Source: Scilla litardierei (Eukaryota > Streptophyta > Magnoliopsida > Asparagales > Asparagaceae). From it: DNA of 64,000 nt. This document shows positions 1 through 11,264 of this stretch, one piece after another. The position numbers were made by a program, and so were the translations under genes. Numbering within the stretch: position 1 is the first letter of the stretch; every line of letters starts with the position of its first letter. Below the pieces are notes generated by a model. That model was not told the DNA's origin, made no database searches, and saw nothing but the letters and a program-made list of their open reading frames with translations. Where the stretch lies: positions 14,642,214-14,706,213 of the forward strand of contig CM061138.1 in assembly GCA_030789695.1 (NCBI GenBank). The letters are read 5' to 3'.

Positions 1-146
1 TCTATATCGCTAACATTTTCTTTTTCTGTTACAGCAGCAATGAGGGAATTTGCCCGCAGGTGAAACTTCACATCTAGTTGCCAGCTTAGATAGTTTCTAC
101 CTGATGCATCCAGCACTTCGAAATCGACGCTTGCAATTTTAGCCAT
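1..146 (-). CDS. copia gag N-terminus (partial)
   Basis: The minus-strand frame opens with ATG at 146-144 and stays open to the window edge. It encodes MAKIASVDFEVLDASGRNYL followed by a segment with SWQLDVKFHL. This is the usual start of plant copia gag proteins (gag N-terminal/UBN2 family), where a G-x-N-Y-x-x-W motif precedes the capsid-like domain that packages element RNA. Only about 48 residues are visible, so integrity cannot be judged. The start was chosen because it follows the leader and gives the family's typical N-terminus. Confidence 0.7.
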   Translation of the reverse strand, partial: MAKIASVDFEVLDASGRNYLSWQLDVKFHLRANSLIAAVTEKENVSDI

Positions 147-1169
147 TTATCCAGTAGAGCACAAATATGCATAAATTAATATTTTAATCAAAGAAACATT
201 TTCATGCGGAGGCAATATTTAATGAGAAGCTAAATGCGTGGATCGGCCAGTCCCACATAAAAAGAGTCCAAAGTACATACAGTTCATATTACACAATTTG
301 CAGCTTAAAAGGGAAAATACAACTTTGGAAACCCTGTGGGCCCCATATAATATCTCCAGCTTCAATTGTGGCGTCCGTCTCCATGGAAAATGGTCTTCAG
401 ACTTTGACATTTACATAAGTTCCTCACTACAAATTCTCTCAAAAAATAAAAGAAAAGTGCGGGAAATAAAATGTGGGACTTAAACAGCCGATCCAAAAAC
501 CGTATTTAGACATTCATGCAGAAAAATTGTGCTCATCAACATTTTCATTCACAGACATCGCAGGCAGTAATATTCGCATAAGGATATATAATTTAATCAC
601 TTAATAATTATTGGACCACTGGCCAACGTCATACACCATTAGGTTAGGTAACTAACGTCAGAGCGGTCGCAGGATCTTCCTAATTATTAAGCTTAAATAT
701 AATGCACAACCACGCATAAAATATCCACAAAATAAGCCAGTGATGCAACACATTCAGAAGGAATCATAAAGGGTTGTGCAAGTTGAGTTTATCCAAAAAT
801 TGGAGAAGATCTCAAACAGTTAAACATGTTCTATAAATTTGTCGCGGCGGCGGGGGTGGGTTTGGGAGGGGAAAAAGCAAGTCTTTAGGTGAATAAATTT
901 GTCGTTTTCAGGCGACAAACTATCCCCATATCGATCTCACGAGATCTATGAGCAGATCAATTATACGTATAATAAAAACATCGTTTTTAGCGATTTTTAC
1001 CTCTATATCCGTCCTCCGGATATAGCGATGGTTGAACGAAACCCTACGCGGATGACGACGCTCGATTGAGGAAGCCTTACACCGCGTGCGTGGATCTCAC
1101 GTCTCCCTTCGCCTTCGCAACGATCGAAAAAATTTTGTGGAAAATTTTTAGAGGCTCGTGCTGATAACG

Positions 1170-1316
1170 TGTTATAAATCAACTATTGGGGGAGAAGCCC
1201 CCAGCTCTTTATTTATAGGCAGTAGGGAGAATACAAATGTGGGCTACATTGATATGGGCCTATCGCTAAGATAGCCCAGAATCTTAACCAACTCCGGTAT
1301 TTAACCGTTCACAACA
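1170..1316 (-). repeat. short LTR of the copia element
   Basis: The minus strand reads TG...CA and ends TTATAACA. It is followed on the minus strand by CGTTATCAGCACGAG, which sits where a primer-binding site should be. The minus strand contains TATAAATA near 1208-1215, a plausible LTR promoter. At about 147 bp this is short for an autonomous copia LTR. The second LTR is outside the window. Confidence 0.55.
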
Positions 1317-1657
1317 TGTATATTTAAAAAAAATAGAACATTATGTAGTATACTATAGATTTAATCTTTTATTTTTTTTAGTAAAGAAAAATTTAACATA
1401 CTTTATTTTTTATAAGTTTAATTAATTTTCACTTTTTTTCTATTTTTTTCGAACTTTTTTTAAAACAGCTTAATAAATTACTTGGCCGGACCGCCTAGGC
1501 CTGGCCCGCTGGGCCCAGTCCCATCCGGACGCTGAACCTTGGCTTGCCCCGGTCATCCCATCAAAAAGTCCAATTGGCCGGCCCAGCATGTGGCCTAGCC
1601 AAGGCCGGTTCGGGCTTGGGCTCGGGCTCAGACCGGACAAGCCCGTTGGACACCTTA
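1317..1657. mobile_element. right end of a hAT-superfamily element (fragment)
   Basis: An AT-rich stretch (1317-1480) is followed by a GC-rich block rich in GGCC and CCGG (1481-1645). The block ends CCCGTTGGACACCTTA. Read inward this is TAAGGTGTCCAACGGGC, matching the right terminal inverted repeat of the larger hAT element at about 15270-15289. No transposase is present here. The left part is missing or lies beyond the copia insertion. I read it as a second member of the same hAT family. Confidence 0.6.
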
Positions 1658-2418
1658 AAACACATTGAAGACTGACGCAAGAACGACATTCAAACTTCTT
1701 GCATATTTGCAACAACGCTTCAAAGTTGCGTCATAACATGTACTCGCAAAATGTAAAAAAGATACATTTTCTGATTCGGCAAATATGTACCCAAATGTAC
1801 CCAAGGGAAAAAAAAAATTGTGACAGCGTGGATTAGTGAGCATTAAGCTTAATCGCATATGCGGTCCGATGTTGAAAAGTTGAGCACATATTTTGGCTCT
1901 TGGTGTGACTTTGTTCAATCACTTCTGGATTAAATGCGCACATGATCCATTTAGGTTTGAGGTGGAGGCCGCACCTGGCCGTTTACTTTGGTAGCATTTT
2001 CGCACGTGGTTATTTTTTACGCGTGACGTGGATCTTCCAGATCTTGTGTTTTTTTCGTAGACAGGAAAGCATTTTAAAGCGCGTGTTAGACCTCAGTTCC
2101 TCGTCTCCTAGGAAGGAGGAAAAAGGGAGTGCACGTGATGTTGGTGTGACCTGATTCATCACATGGTATGACTTGATTCGACCTCGAACTTTCTGTGTAG
2201 TCGTGTTTGGCTCTAGTTACGAGAGAGATTTGTTAATGTTTGCGACTTATAGCAAAAAGGATGGGGCTCAACGGTACTCAGCAAATTTTATTAACGGTTG
2301 GTAGCTACTAATATAAGAACCAATCATCATCTAGAAGTGCCATGTATTTTAGTCTTTAACGTTTGGTCATGCTAAAGACCAGGCAAATTAAGCTCGGAAG
2401 GTTCTTGGTAATCATATG
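1658..2418. other. unassigned spacer
   Basis: Open frames here are short and match no family I recognise. It is the host flank between the hAT fragment and the left target duplication of the LINE. Confidence 0.5.
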
Positions 2419-2437
2419 CTGAATGCCCCTTTTCCAT
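2419..2437. repeat. left target-site duplication of the LINE
   Basis: CTGAATGCCCCTTTTCCAT here matches 8353-8371 except for one C/T change (19 bp). Its length and position fit target-primed reverse transcription by an L1-type LINE. Confidence 0.85.
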
Positions 2438-2439
2438 AA

Positions 2440-3236
2440 TCACGGAACCCTACGGTCCCTTACATACTCGACCCCAGCAGCATCACTCTCCCATAACGAT
2501 AATAAACCTACAGGGGGGGAACTGAACGACAACAACGCCTCATCAATTTGGGAACCCACTTGTGCCAAACCATCGGCCACTCTGTTGCCTTCCCTAGGGG
2601 TGTGTTTCAGCCTGATCTCCCAATTCCTCTTCCTCATGTCCCTGAATTCCAGAATTAGCGCTGCCAGAGGGGTGGAACACAGCATTCTCCTCCTCCAACA
2701 TTCTTATCACGTTCAAAGCATCAGTCTCACAGATCACTTTTTTGATTCCCAGGCTCCACGCCCAATTCAGACCTATGATAATTGCATGTGTTTCAGCTCT
2801 CACAGCATTGCAAGACCCTAAGAATGCCGCGAACCCATTGATCCACTCACCTCTTTCATTCCTCAGCACTCCACCAGCTCCTGCAGCACCAGTCTCGGCT
2901 CCTGCATTTCCAAGCGCTATCTTAGATGCTCCGTCAACGTTCAACTTGAGCCAACCCTCTGGCGGAGGCTGCCATTTGATTAACACCACATCCTTCTCCC
3001 TACTATTCTCAGCAGGGAAAGCAGCTTCCATTTCCGACACCAACGCTAAAATATCCTTACTGAGGTTTATGGCCTCCTTCCTCGGCATTCCAGGATTGAA
3101 TATATCCTTACATCTTTCAGTCCAAATCCTCCAAGTTGCAGCAACAAAAATGTAATTCCATCTAGAGCACCCCTGCCCCTTCTTCTTCAACCCATTACGA
3201 AACCAATCTTTAAGTCCCAGGACAAAAAAATACTGT
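2440..3236 (-). pseudogene. LINE ORF2 C-terminus: RNase H domain (frameshifted)
   Basis: RNase H would remove template RNA from the hybrid during LINE retrotransposition. The frame at about 3190-2594 contains NVDGAS (first Asp), RAETHAIIIGL (Glu) and CETDALNVI (second Asp). A frameshift near 2680 moves the rest to the frame at 2685-2440, which has HTPREGNRVADGLA (last Asp). All four catalytic acids are therefore recognisable but split between two frames. This is the RVT_3-type RNase H found at the C-terminus of many plant LINE ORF2 proteins. The stop at about 2440 nearly coincides with the element end. Confidence 0.82.
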
Positions 3237-3551
3237 TTAACCCCAAACCGGCAGCAATATTTCCCAGGTTTTCTTGGCCCTATTGCAGTCCCTCAAAACA
3301 TGCATCACATCCTCCACCACAGCACCACAGCACCAGCATTCTTCATTCCCAGCCAACCCTCTACGTAACCTGAACTGCGCCGTAACTAGTTTCTCCTTGA
3401 CAGCTAGCCATAGGATGAAATTCCATCTTGCTGGTATCCCATACCTCCATAACCAAGAATATTCCTCCTCCTCTTGCCTATCCAGCATACTCACATAAGC
3501 TGACTTCATATTAAAAACACCATTGGCAGTAATACTTCCAGATATACTCAT
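3237..3551 (-). pseudogene. LINE ORF2 zf-RVT zinc-binding region
   Basis: This frame contains FNMKSAYVSMLD, RWNFILWLAVKEKL and the cysteine/histidine cluster ECWCCGAVVEDVMHVLRDC. That is the pattern of the zf-RVT domain after the reverse transcriptase in plant LINEs. It is in a different frame from the upstream RT (ends 3511) and from the downstream RNase H (opens upstream of 3190). Single-base shifts near 3530 and 3245 therefore separate the three parts. Confidence 0.78.
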
Positions 3552-6500
3552 CCTTCAGGATACTGGACGTGGACAAAGGATAGGCCATGATTCTCATAGC
3601 TAGAAAATCAGGCAAAACCTGGAACAATTTATCCTTATTCCAACACCCATTAGGAGAGATGTAGTCATCAACCTTCTCCATCAACAATTCCTCCTTTGGC
3701 ACAATATTCAGCATATCTACAATAGGTTTATCAAGCCACGATTCCTTCCAGAATAACACAGACCTCCCTGAGCCAATTCTTCTCACCAACCCTTCATTTA
3801 GAAATTTAAAACCAAGTGTTAAAGATTTAAAGTGATATGAGTAATTACCTCCTCTGTCACCCATGTTCTTCATCCAGCTGATCGCATCATCCCCCATTTT
3901 ATACTTGGCTTTGACTAACCTTACCCATAAAGACTCGGGTTCAGCTAAAAATTTCCAAGCCAATCTCTGTAACAAGACGTTATTATGCAACCTCATCCTC
4001 CTTAGACCCAGTCCTCCCATGCTCTTGGGCAAACACACCTCACTCCATTTCACCAAGTGGAGCTTCCTGACACCCTGGCTTCCACCCCACAAGAATTGTT
4101 TATTCAACTTATCAATGCAGTTAATAGTAAATTCAGGAACTTTGGTAGACATCATAGTATATGTAGGAATTGCAGCAGTGACAGACTGAATCAAAGTGGT
4201 TCTTCCAGCCAGGCTAAGCAGTTTAGCCTTCCAACCCGTCAATCTTCTACTAACGTTCTCCACAATATGTCTGAAAGTCTCCTTGGAAATCCTTTTATGC
4301 ATCAGAGGAATACCCAGATACATCCCCAAGTCCTCAGTCAAAGAGATTCCCAAAGTCCTACCAATCTCCAGCATATGCCTTCTACTAGCACACGGGGATA
4401 TGAAACATTTAGACTTCTCAAAACTAATACTTGAGCCTGAAGCACTGCAAAATAACCTCAACACTCTTTTCATCTCCCCAGCTTGCTGTAAAGAAGCTCT
4501 CCCAAACAGAAATAAATCATCTGCAAACATTAAGTGAGAAACACAGGGCCCCTTAACACTGACACCTATTGGTTTCTACTTTTTGCTCTGAACAGAATTA
4601 GCAATCAACATACTGAGTCTCTCCATGCACAAAACAAAAGGAAATGGGCTTAATGGATCCCCCTGTCTTAAACCCCTTTGGGGCCTAAACCATTCTGTTA
4701 ACCCCCCTTCCCAAAGCACTGATAATTGAGAAGATGTGACACAAAACATTAAAGGCCTATTAAAACAGTCAGGGAAACCAAACAGCTGCAAAGTCTCCTC
4801 CAGGAAGCTCCAACTAATTTTATCATAGGCTTTCTCCAAGTCAATTTTGACAGCAAAGAGCCCTTCTTTCCTTTTAGATCTCCTAATAGACTGCACCAAT
4901 TCCTGGGCAATAACAACATTATCCAAGATCTGTCTACCAGGGACAAAACTAGATTGATTTGGACTAATTAAATTCTTCATCAACCCCCTCATTCTTCCAA
5001 CCAAAACTTTTGCAATGACCTTGTATGCAACCGGAATTAGACTGATGGGTCTAAACTGCTTAAGCTGTTCAGGAACATTCACTTTTGGGATGAGGACAAC
5101 AAGAGTTCTGTTCAGTTCCTCATTGAATCTCCCAGAATCCAAAGCCCCCCTGACTAACTCCACCAAATCCAGCTTAATCTTAGACAAAAAATGTTGGAAG
5201 ATCCCAGCATGGAGACCATCCACCCCTGGGGCCTTCCAGGGCTTCATACTAAACAGTGCCTTCTTGACCTCCTCCTCAGACCCCTTGACTACTAGATCAG
5301 CACCCTCCTCTTCAGAGACTTTCAAGCACCAAGACTGCTGAAGCTTCAGTTTCAGACAACTCTCCTCCCTAAACAGCTTCCTAACAAAGTTGCCACATAA
5401 ATTAAGAATCTCTTCAAGCTTAGTCACCCACCTCCCTTCCTCATCCTTCAACATTCTAACCTTTAGTCTCCTAGGTTTACACAGTGTAGTCAGATGGAAG
5501 AATCTTGTGTTCCTGTCCCCCTGCGAAAGCCAATTACATCTAGACTTTTGGAACCAAAACAATTCCTCTTGGCTAACCATTCTCTCATATCTACACAAGA
5601 GCTCCTTCTCCAGACAACTGAGATAATGAGAATTTGATCTGGTCAACTCCTCTTGAACTCCTGCTATTCTATTCCTCAGCCATCTCTTCTTTTTAAACAG
5701 ATTCCCAAACACCTTCTTATTCCACTCTTTAACCTTGAAAATAAAATCTTCAGATTTTCCAGAGAAGTCAACATCTCCAGCACCCCAATTCTTCTCAACA
5801 AAAGATTCGAAGCCATCCTCCTTCAGCCACATGGCCTGAAATCTGAAAGGCCTAGGAGAGTGAATGAAGTTATCAACCTTTTTACCTTTCAGTAGTACAG
5901 GACAGTGATCAGAGAACAATCTAGGAAGATGACAAACATGCGTATCAGGAAAGTAGGAGCACCAATCTGCATTTGCCAAAGCCCTGTCTAATCTTTCATA
6001 TACCCTTGCCACCCCTTGCCTCAAATTACACCATGTGAACTGCCCTCCATGAAACCCAACATCTAACAAATCACAGGAGGAGATAAAATCTCTAAATCTT
6101 CTACACCTAGCCACAGAAGGAGAAGTCCCTCCCAGCTTCTCATGAGAACCCATGTAATCATTGAAATCCCCAATAAATAACCACGGCTGATTCATACCAG
6201 AGCTCAAACTTTCAATTTCCTCATACATCCTCCATCTTGACATCCTCATAGGACTAGCATACACAAATGTACAAGATGCATCAATAAAACCATGTCTCCT
6301 GATAATCCCATGAATAAATTGATTTGAAGAAATCTTCACCTGAATATCCAAAACAGTCTTGTTCCAGCAGAGCCAAATGCCTCCAGAAAATCCAACAGCG
6401 TCAACCACATGCATTCCTTCAAAATTCATCCTCCTTATAGCTCTCTTTGCAACCTCCCCTGATATCCTAGGTTCAGCAATAACAAATATATCCGGCTTGT

Positions 6501-6585
6501 GCAAACTAATCAGTTCTTTAACTTCCAGTCTAAAAGACTTCTTTGTTGCTCCCCTACAATTCCAATATAGAATATCCATCCACAA
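3511..6585 (-). pseudogene. LINE ORF2: endonuclease and reverse transcriptase, one in-frame stop
   Basis: The frame starts at 6585 with MWMDILYWNCRGA. An apurinic-type endonuclease nicks the target: its motifs are WNCRGA, AEPRISG, IGDFND and the C-terminal FSDHCPVLL (about 6575-5890). The reverse transcriptase follows with FRPISLIPVAYK, KIDLEKAYDKISW, GLRQGDPLSP and the catalytic FADDLFLFG. A TAG at 4578-4576 interrupts the frame between the QGDP and FADD motifs, and the same frame then continues to 3511. A premature stop at a single codon plus the later frameshifts makes ORF2 a recent-looking pseudogene. ORF2 begins 26 bp after the ORF1 stop, typical LINE spacing. Confidence 0.9.
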
Positions 6586-6611
6586 ATGTTCAAAATCAAG
6601 TAACCACTTCC

Positions 6612-8256
6612 CTAGGAAAGGTCAGTTCCTGTCAAAGCCAACCCACCAACCTCCATGGTATTCAAACCATTCCTTTCAGAATGAACATCCCCATCTCTCA
6701 AGGACCTGTCGCTTTCAGAAATAATAGGAATTCTATCCTCAGAATTAGATATTTCACCCAAAGGTTTCCTCTTCTCCCCAGTATATCTGACTCCCAGGCT
6801 ATCAATACTCATGTTGGCTTGCTCACTCAAGACAATACTTTTAGAAGAATAAAGTACCAAAGCATTGTTATCCGATTTCTCCATATTATTAAGTCCTCTA
6901 AATGTGCTCCTGCTTCTCACAGTAGATGCACTCCCTAACTTCTTCCCTTTATTCCTCCATGTATCCATCCTGCCAGGACTGCCACTAGAAGAAAACCCTT
7001 CCTCCAACCCCCTTCTAGAGCCCAAGCTCCCCCCACCTCCCTTCAAAACCAAGCCAACATCCACCATAGTTCCAGAGGATCCTCCAGCTAGCTCTTCAGC
7101 AAAAACTTTCTCAGCAACAACTTCCACATCAACAACTTTAGATTCCAGGACAGAAAATCTACTTCCTTTCCCATGCTCAGCCAAACCCTCACCTGGGCCA
7201 TGAGACCTGACCTTCCTCCCATCTTTCCGAGCATTCCTACCATTAGCAAGTAACCAAGGACCAAACTCTGGCTTGTCCTTTGCCTCCTCCTGTACATTCC
7301 TCTCCCCATTCAAAGCCTCCGACCTCCTTCCTTCATCAACCACATCCCCTGCATTCTCAGCCATCTTATCATCCCTTTTAACTTCCTGCTGCTTATAGGG
7401 ACAAGGCACCTTATGTCCCACCCTCCCACATTTAAAACAAATCAAACCCAGCCCTTCATATTGTACTTCCTGCCATCTTCCCTCCACCATAATTTTCGTC
7501 TTCAGAGGCTTGCTTAGATCAATCTCTACACAAACTCTAGCAAATCTGGCCTTCATGACTAATTGGGTATTAGCATCCACCTTCACAAATTTCCCTACAC
7601 AGCTTCCCAGCAACTTTAAAACCTTATCATCATAGTACTCAACAGGGAGAAAAGGAAAGCGGATCCATACCGACGTCGACCCGATCTCAGCTTCAAACGG
7701 CCACCATCCAAGGTCCCTCCTCCATCGCAAAAGCTCTATCTTCATCACAATTGAATCTGACCATTACAAATCCTTCCCCTAATTCAACGAATTCCAAATC
7801 TCCTTTAGGCTTCCACAAAGCCCTGAGTCTAGCTTCCAGCAAAGTAGTCGAAATGAACCTACCCAGCAATTTAACAATGACCGCCTTCCGACATCTCCTC
7901 CGTAATCGCTCCTTGAACGAGGATGAGAACGATATACTATCCCAATCACCATTCTTCGACACCCATGCATCCTCCTCCAGACCCATCTCGTCATCACCCA
8001 AGTCCGTTCCTCTAGCCTCCTTCTCACCATTACCTCTACAAGCATCCTTGAATGATTTAACATCCGCCGCCGTGCCTCCACCACCCAGGAAACCTCCGAC
8101 GTGCCCAGATCTCGCCCCTTCCCCCAAAGGCGAAATGAAGGAAGGCATGCCCTTAACCTTCTTAGCACATCTCAGCGAACACTCCTCTTCCTCATTCAGA
8201 TTCCCTGCTCCTTTATCGATGTTGTCCTTCGAACAAGTTGGATTTTGCCCTAACAT
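6612..8256 (-). pseudogene. LINE ORF1: gag-like RNA-binding protein (DUF4283 and CCHC knuckle)
   Basis: ORF1 proteins coat LINE RNA. The first frame (8256-7693) ends in the DUF4283 signature region with FAMEEGPWMV. The second (7748-6612) continues with TSVWIRFPFLPVEYYDD and the zinc knuckle CFKCGRVGHKVPCPY (about 7445-7400). A long low-complexity tail follows. The switch near 7700-7748 removes the segment usually found after the GPW motif, so a small deletion with frameshift is likely. The start at 8256 is the first ATG after the leader. Confidence 0.82.
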
Positions 8257-8352
8257 TCCCTGAAAAAATCGCCCAAAGAAAACGCTCTACAAGCGCACGT
8301 TAGTCAGCTATCGTGCGCATTTTAAACCCCTTCACCTGCTGCTTTTTTTTTC

Positions 8353-8371
8353 CTGAATGCCCCTTTTCTAT
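8353..8371. repeat. right target-site duplication of the LINE
   Basis: Pairs with 2419-2437 (18 of 19 bases identical). On the plus strand it is preceded by a run of about ten T. Confidence 0.85.
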
Positions 8372-8635
8372 GCTCTGCTTAAACAAGTATAATTTTCATA
8401 TCATTGAAGAGTCGAAGTTGGATAAAAAGTCTTCTTTATTTTCTTGGCCTAAAAGAAAACAGCTGTTCTCTCAACAGGGGAGGAGAAAGGGTAGGAAAGA
8501 GACACAGAAGAGAAGAAGATGAGGAGCAATTCCAAGGGTATAAAACAAGAGCTGATTCCAAGTTGAATGGGTCCGGCTGTATATTTTGGAAACGTTCTAC
8601 TTGCTTTGCTTGGATGACAATTGGGCAGTGAAGTT
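8372..8635. other. host flank, no gene recognised
   Basis: This lies between the LINE and the distal subtilase piece. It may hold decayed 3' subtilase sequence on the minus strand, but I found no aligned motif. Confidence 0.4.
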
Positions 8636-8965
8636 TTAGTTCAGCCAACAGGAAAGTTTTTCTAAATAAAAGCAGAGTAAGCTCTGATGATAACTACATG
8701 CGAAGTGAAAAGGCCGGCCGAACTTATCTGGCTTGACATTATTATAGCTCCGGACACATTCCATTTCGACACGATAGCCCTCTAGGCAAAGATGTGTCGC
8801 CGCCGGCGATTCAACCTCATTACTTCCGGCGATGTTTTCATCACAGAACATTGGCACGTCAATTACCGGTGCATCATCTGGGAATGAAGGGGTGCCGGTG
8901 ATCCGAGTGTTAGTGCTGCAACAAATTCACGGGCCATGAAGCCAGAAGCAACAGTCAGCGTCCCA
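8636..8965 (-). pseudogene. subtilisin-like protease, downstream fragment
   Basis: Reading leftward from the hAT boundary, one frame gives LTVASGFMAREFVAALTLGS. This corresponds to the segment after the oxyanion region of plant subtilases (family pattern W-V-x-T-V-A-A-x-T-x-D-R-x-F, then TLGNG). It continues in another frame as DVPMFCDENIAGSNEVES, resembling the protease-associated part, with stops and shifts. It is the distal half of the gene whose first half is at 15290-16224, since the two halves join in phase across the hAT target duplication. The catalytic Ser region is not seen. I call it a decayed pseudogene. Confidence 0.7.
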
Positions 8966-9653
8966 TCAAGATGGCCAAAGGGCCCACCGGCCCGACAGCG
9001 TTGATCGGGCCACGGGCAAAGCCCAGTCCGGCTCGGCCCGGCGCTAGGGCCGGGTTTCCTAGGGATAAGTGGCCTATTGGGCCGGTCCGGCCTGGCCCGC
9101 TGACGGACCCGGGCCGGCTCGTGGCCCGACCTCAAACGGACCCGGGCTGGCCCGGGCCTAGTTATTTTTTTTAATTTGCGCGCACGATCTCTGCTAGGAA
9201 CTGTCATTTGACCGTTCCCAACGTTCAGTTGACCGTTGGGAACAGTCAAACGTTCCCAGCCCCCAAGGACATTTAGGTCAATTTCGGCCTAAAAGACCAA
9301 AAAAAAACCCCTCCACAACGGTCAAAAACGGTCATGGAGGGTTTGGTCTTTTTACATCCAAAAAAATTCCAATAAAATACCCCCCACACCGTCTCATTTT
9401 TTTCACAACTCTCAGTCTCTCGTACACTCTCATACTCAATATTCGCATAAACTCTATATTTAAGCACTCAAGTCTCAGCTCTCTATCAAGGCGGTCACTC
9501 AATTCTCAACTAGAAATCTCCATTCGCTCTCAACTCTTTGTCAATTAGCAAGCTACCTCTGCTCTCAAGCTCCGTGTGCTCCCTACACCACTCGCAAGTC
9601 GCAACCCTGAAATCAGGTTCCTTTCGATTTAATTTTATTTATATATTAACATA

Positions 9654-11264
9654 ATGGATGGACCAAACAACCGTAGAAATGTTAACATGCACTTTAGTAA
9701 CATTGAGGACTATGATAATTTTACGAGGATAGCATGCCACCCTATTGAAACACCAAACTTTCCTAATATGTCACAAACCGAAACACAGGACTGGTTCGAT
9801 ACTAATAATCCTAATCCAGTATTATTCGGTACACCGGCTTATACTACTTTTGCACAGACTTCTTCTGAATACGCTTCTACTCCTGCACAACCTACTAAGC
9901 CTGATGTTCACACTTCTACACATCAACCCCAACCCATATCACGAAAATCTGCGATTTGACAGCAATTTACGATTGAAATTGTCCCTGGGAAAACCGGTGA
10001 GCGGTCAAATTGCAAATATGTAGAGCAAATTTTAATTGTAACCCTTCTGACGGTACAACATACCTTAAAAGACACATCATCTCACGAAAAAAAGATTTTA
10101 TACAGACCACTTTAAACTTATCTGCACCTTCTTCCTCTCTAGCTAATTTCTCAAATTCTGGTGAGTCCATTAGAAAAGAGATAGTTAGATTGGTTTTATG
10201 TCAAGAATTACTATTTAGTTATGGGAAAAGACCCGAATTAGAACGGTTTAACCAAGTGGCCATTAACACTGCATTTAGAAGAGCGCCTAGAAACACTCTT
10301 CGAAGAGATGCTACATCGGCTTTTCAAGCTGGAAAAGCAAAATTGCTGCAAACTTTTGCAAACTTAAATTTTAGAATAGCTTTAACATCAGACATATGGA
10401 CAACAAAATGGAGTGTGTCCTATTTATGTGTTACTTCTCATTATGTTCATGATTACATGCTTAATAAGATGATTATTGGATTTAGAATGTTAGAGCTTGC
10501 TTATACTGGTGGTGCTACTTCTTCTTTGATAATGTCTATTATTCATAATTTTAATATTTCTGAAAAAAATTCATTTACTTTTGATAATGCTTCTAACAAC
10601 AAGTGCAATTAATTTTTTAAAAAAATTCAATTGAACCCTGAGCTGGATGTGTTGTTATTTCATCAAAGATGTGCATGTCACGTCTTGAACTTGATAGTAC
10701 AAGCTAGACTTAAAACTGCTTCAGTTTATTTAGAAAAAATTAGGGACCTCGTGTTATTGCTCCATACTTCTGGCAATAGGAGACATCAGTACAAACAATT
10801 GTGTCACTAGTCATAGATCTTACATAGCCTTCAGATTTAGTGTTCAACATATGTGGAATTCAACGTATCTAATGATGTGTTCCATACTAAATAATAGAGA
10901 TCAGCCTAAAGATTTTGCAAGTACATACCTTGCATATTACCGAGAGTATGACATTAGTGAATACAAGTGGAGAACTATAGAACATCTTCATAAATTTTTG
11001 AGATATTTTTTACCACTACAAATAAAATTTCAGGGGTGTAGTGTCCAACATCAATTTTAGGCTTAGATTAATTAGTTTTAATTTCCAAAGTTTTAGTAAA
11101 GCATAGAGACTATGTGGATCCTAACACTGCTCTTCTTACTATGATAGAAGACATGGAGATAAAACTAGCTAAGTATTGGACTCATGTTTCTATGATTTAC
11201 TCTTTAGCTAAGGTTTTTGATCCACGTATTAATGAGAAGTGTGTAATTGTGTTATTAGAAACGT
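9654..11264 (+). pseudogene. hAT transposase, N-terminal and central part
   Basis: The transposase would bind the element ends through a BED zinc finger and cut DNA with an RNase H-like core. The start at 9654 follows a CT-rich leader (9250-9653). The first frame (9654-9959) is a low-complexity N-terminus. The BED finger lies at about 10005-10070: CKY in one frame and CRANFNCNPSDGTTYLKRH in the next, so a one-base deletion near 10019 breaks the C-x2-C pair. The block 10010-10612 has ALTSDIWTTKWSVSYLCVTSHY (shown as start TSDIWT, catalytic Asp) and FDNASNN. Later pieces include CACHVLNLIVQ and YSLAKVFDPR just before 11264. Several stops are present. Confidence 0.85.
11260..11264. repeat. target-site duplication AACGT (left)
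   Basis: AACGT is repeated at 14038-14042, immediately flanking the solo LTR. Five bases is the usual LTR-retrotransposon duplication. Confidence 0.9.

Larger units (their letters stand above)
1..1316 (-). mobile_element. 5' part of a Ty1/copia retrotransposon (LTR, leader, gag start)
   Basis: Read on the minus strand this is a short LTR, a primer-binding-like site, a leader of about 1 kb and the first 48 codons of a copia gag protein. The rest lies left of the window, so the second LTR cannot be compared. The leader (147-1154) holds a G-rich stretch near 841-880 and no other gene. The element sits against an AT-rich hAT end at 1317, so it probably inserted into an older hAT element. The LTR boundaries are inferred from TG...CA ends and the neighbouring primer site only. 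Confidence 0.7.
2438..8352 (-). mobile_element. L1-type LINE with ORF1, ORF2 and RNase H
   Basis: The element runs right to left between two 19-bp duplications. It has a short 5' leader (8257-8352), a gag-like ORF1 (about 8256-6612), and an ORF2 with endonuclease, reverse transcriptase, zf-RVT and RNase H (about 6585-2440). This order is that of plant L1 LINEs. It carries several disabling changes. The ORF2 stop lies only two or three bases from the left duplication, with no 3' UTR and no A-tail. Instead a run of about ten A (minus strand) lies at the 5' junction (8343-8352). The loss of the tail suggests a 3'-truncated copy. Confidence 0.88.

Noticed and set aside
2742..3155. Plus-strand 137-codon frame in the LINE
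   Set aside because: Opposite-strand shadow of the RNase H region.
8863..9249. 128-codon minus frame with Arg/Pro-rich sequence
   Set aside because: Its upper part is the GC-rich hAT end read in reverse; only the last part is subtilase-like.
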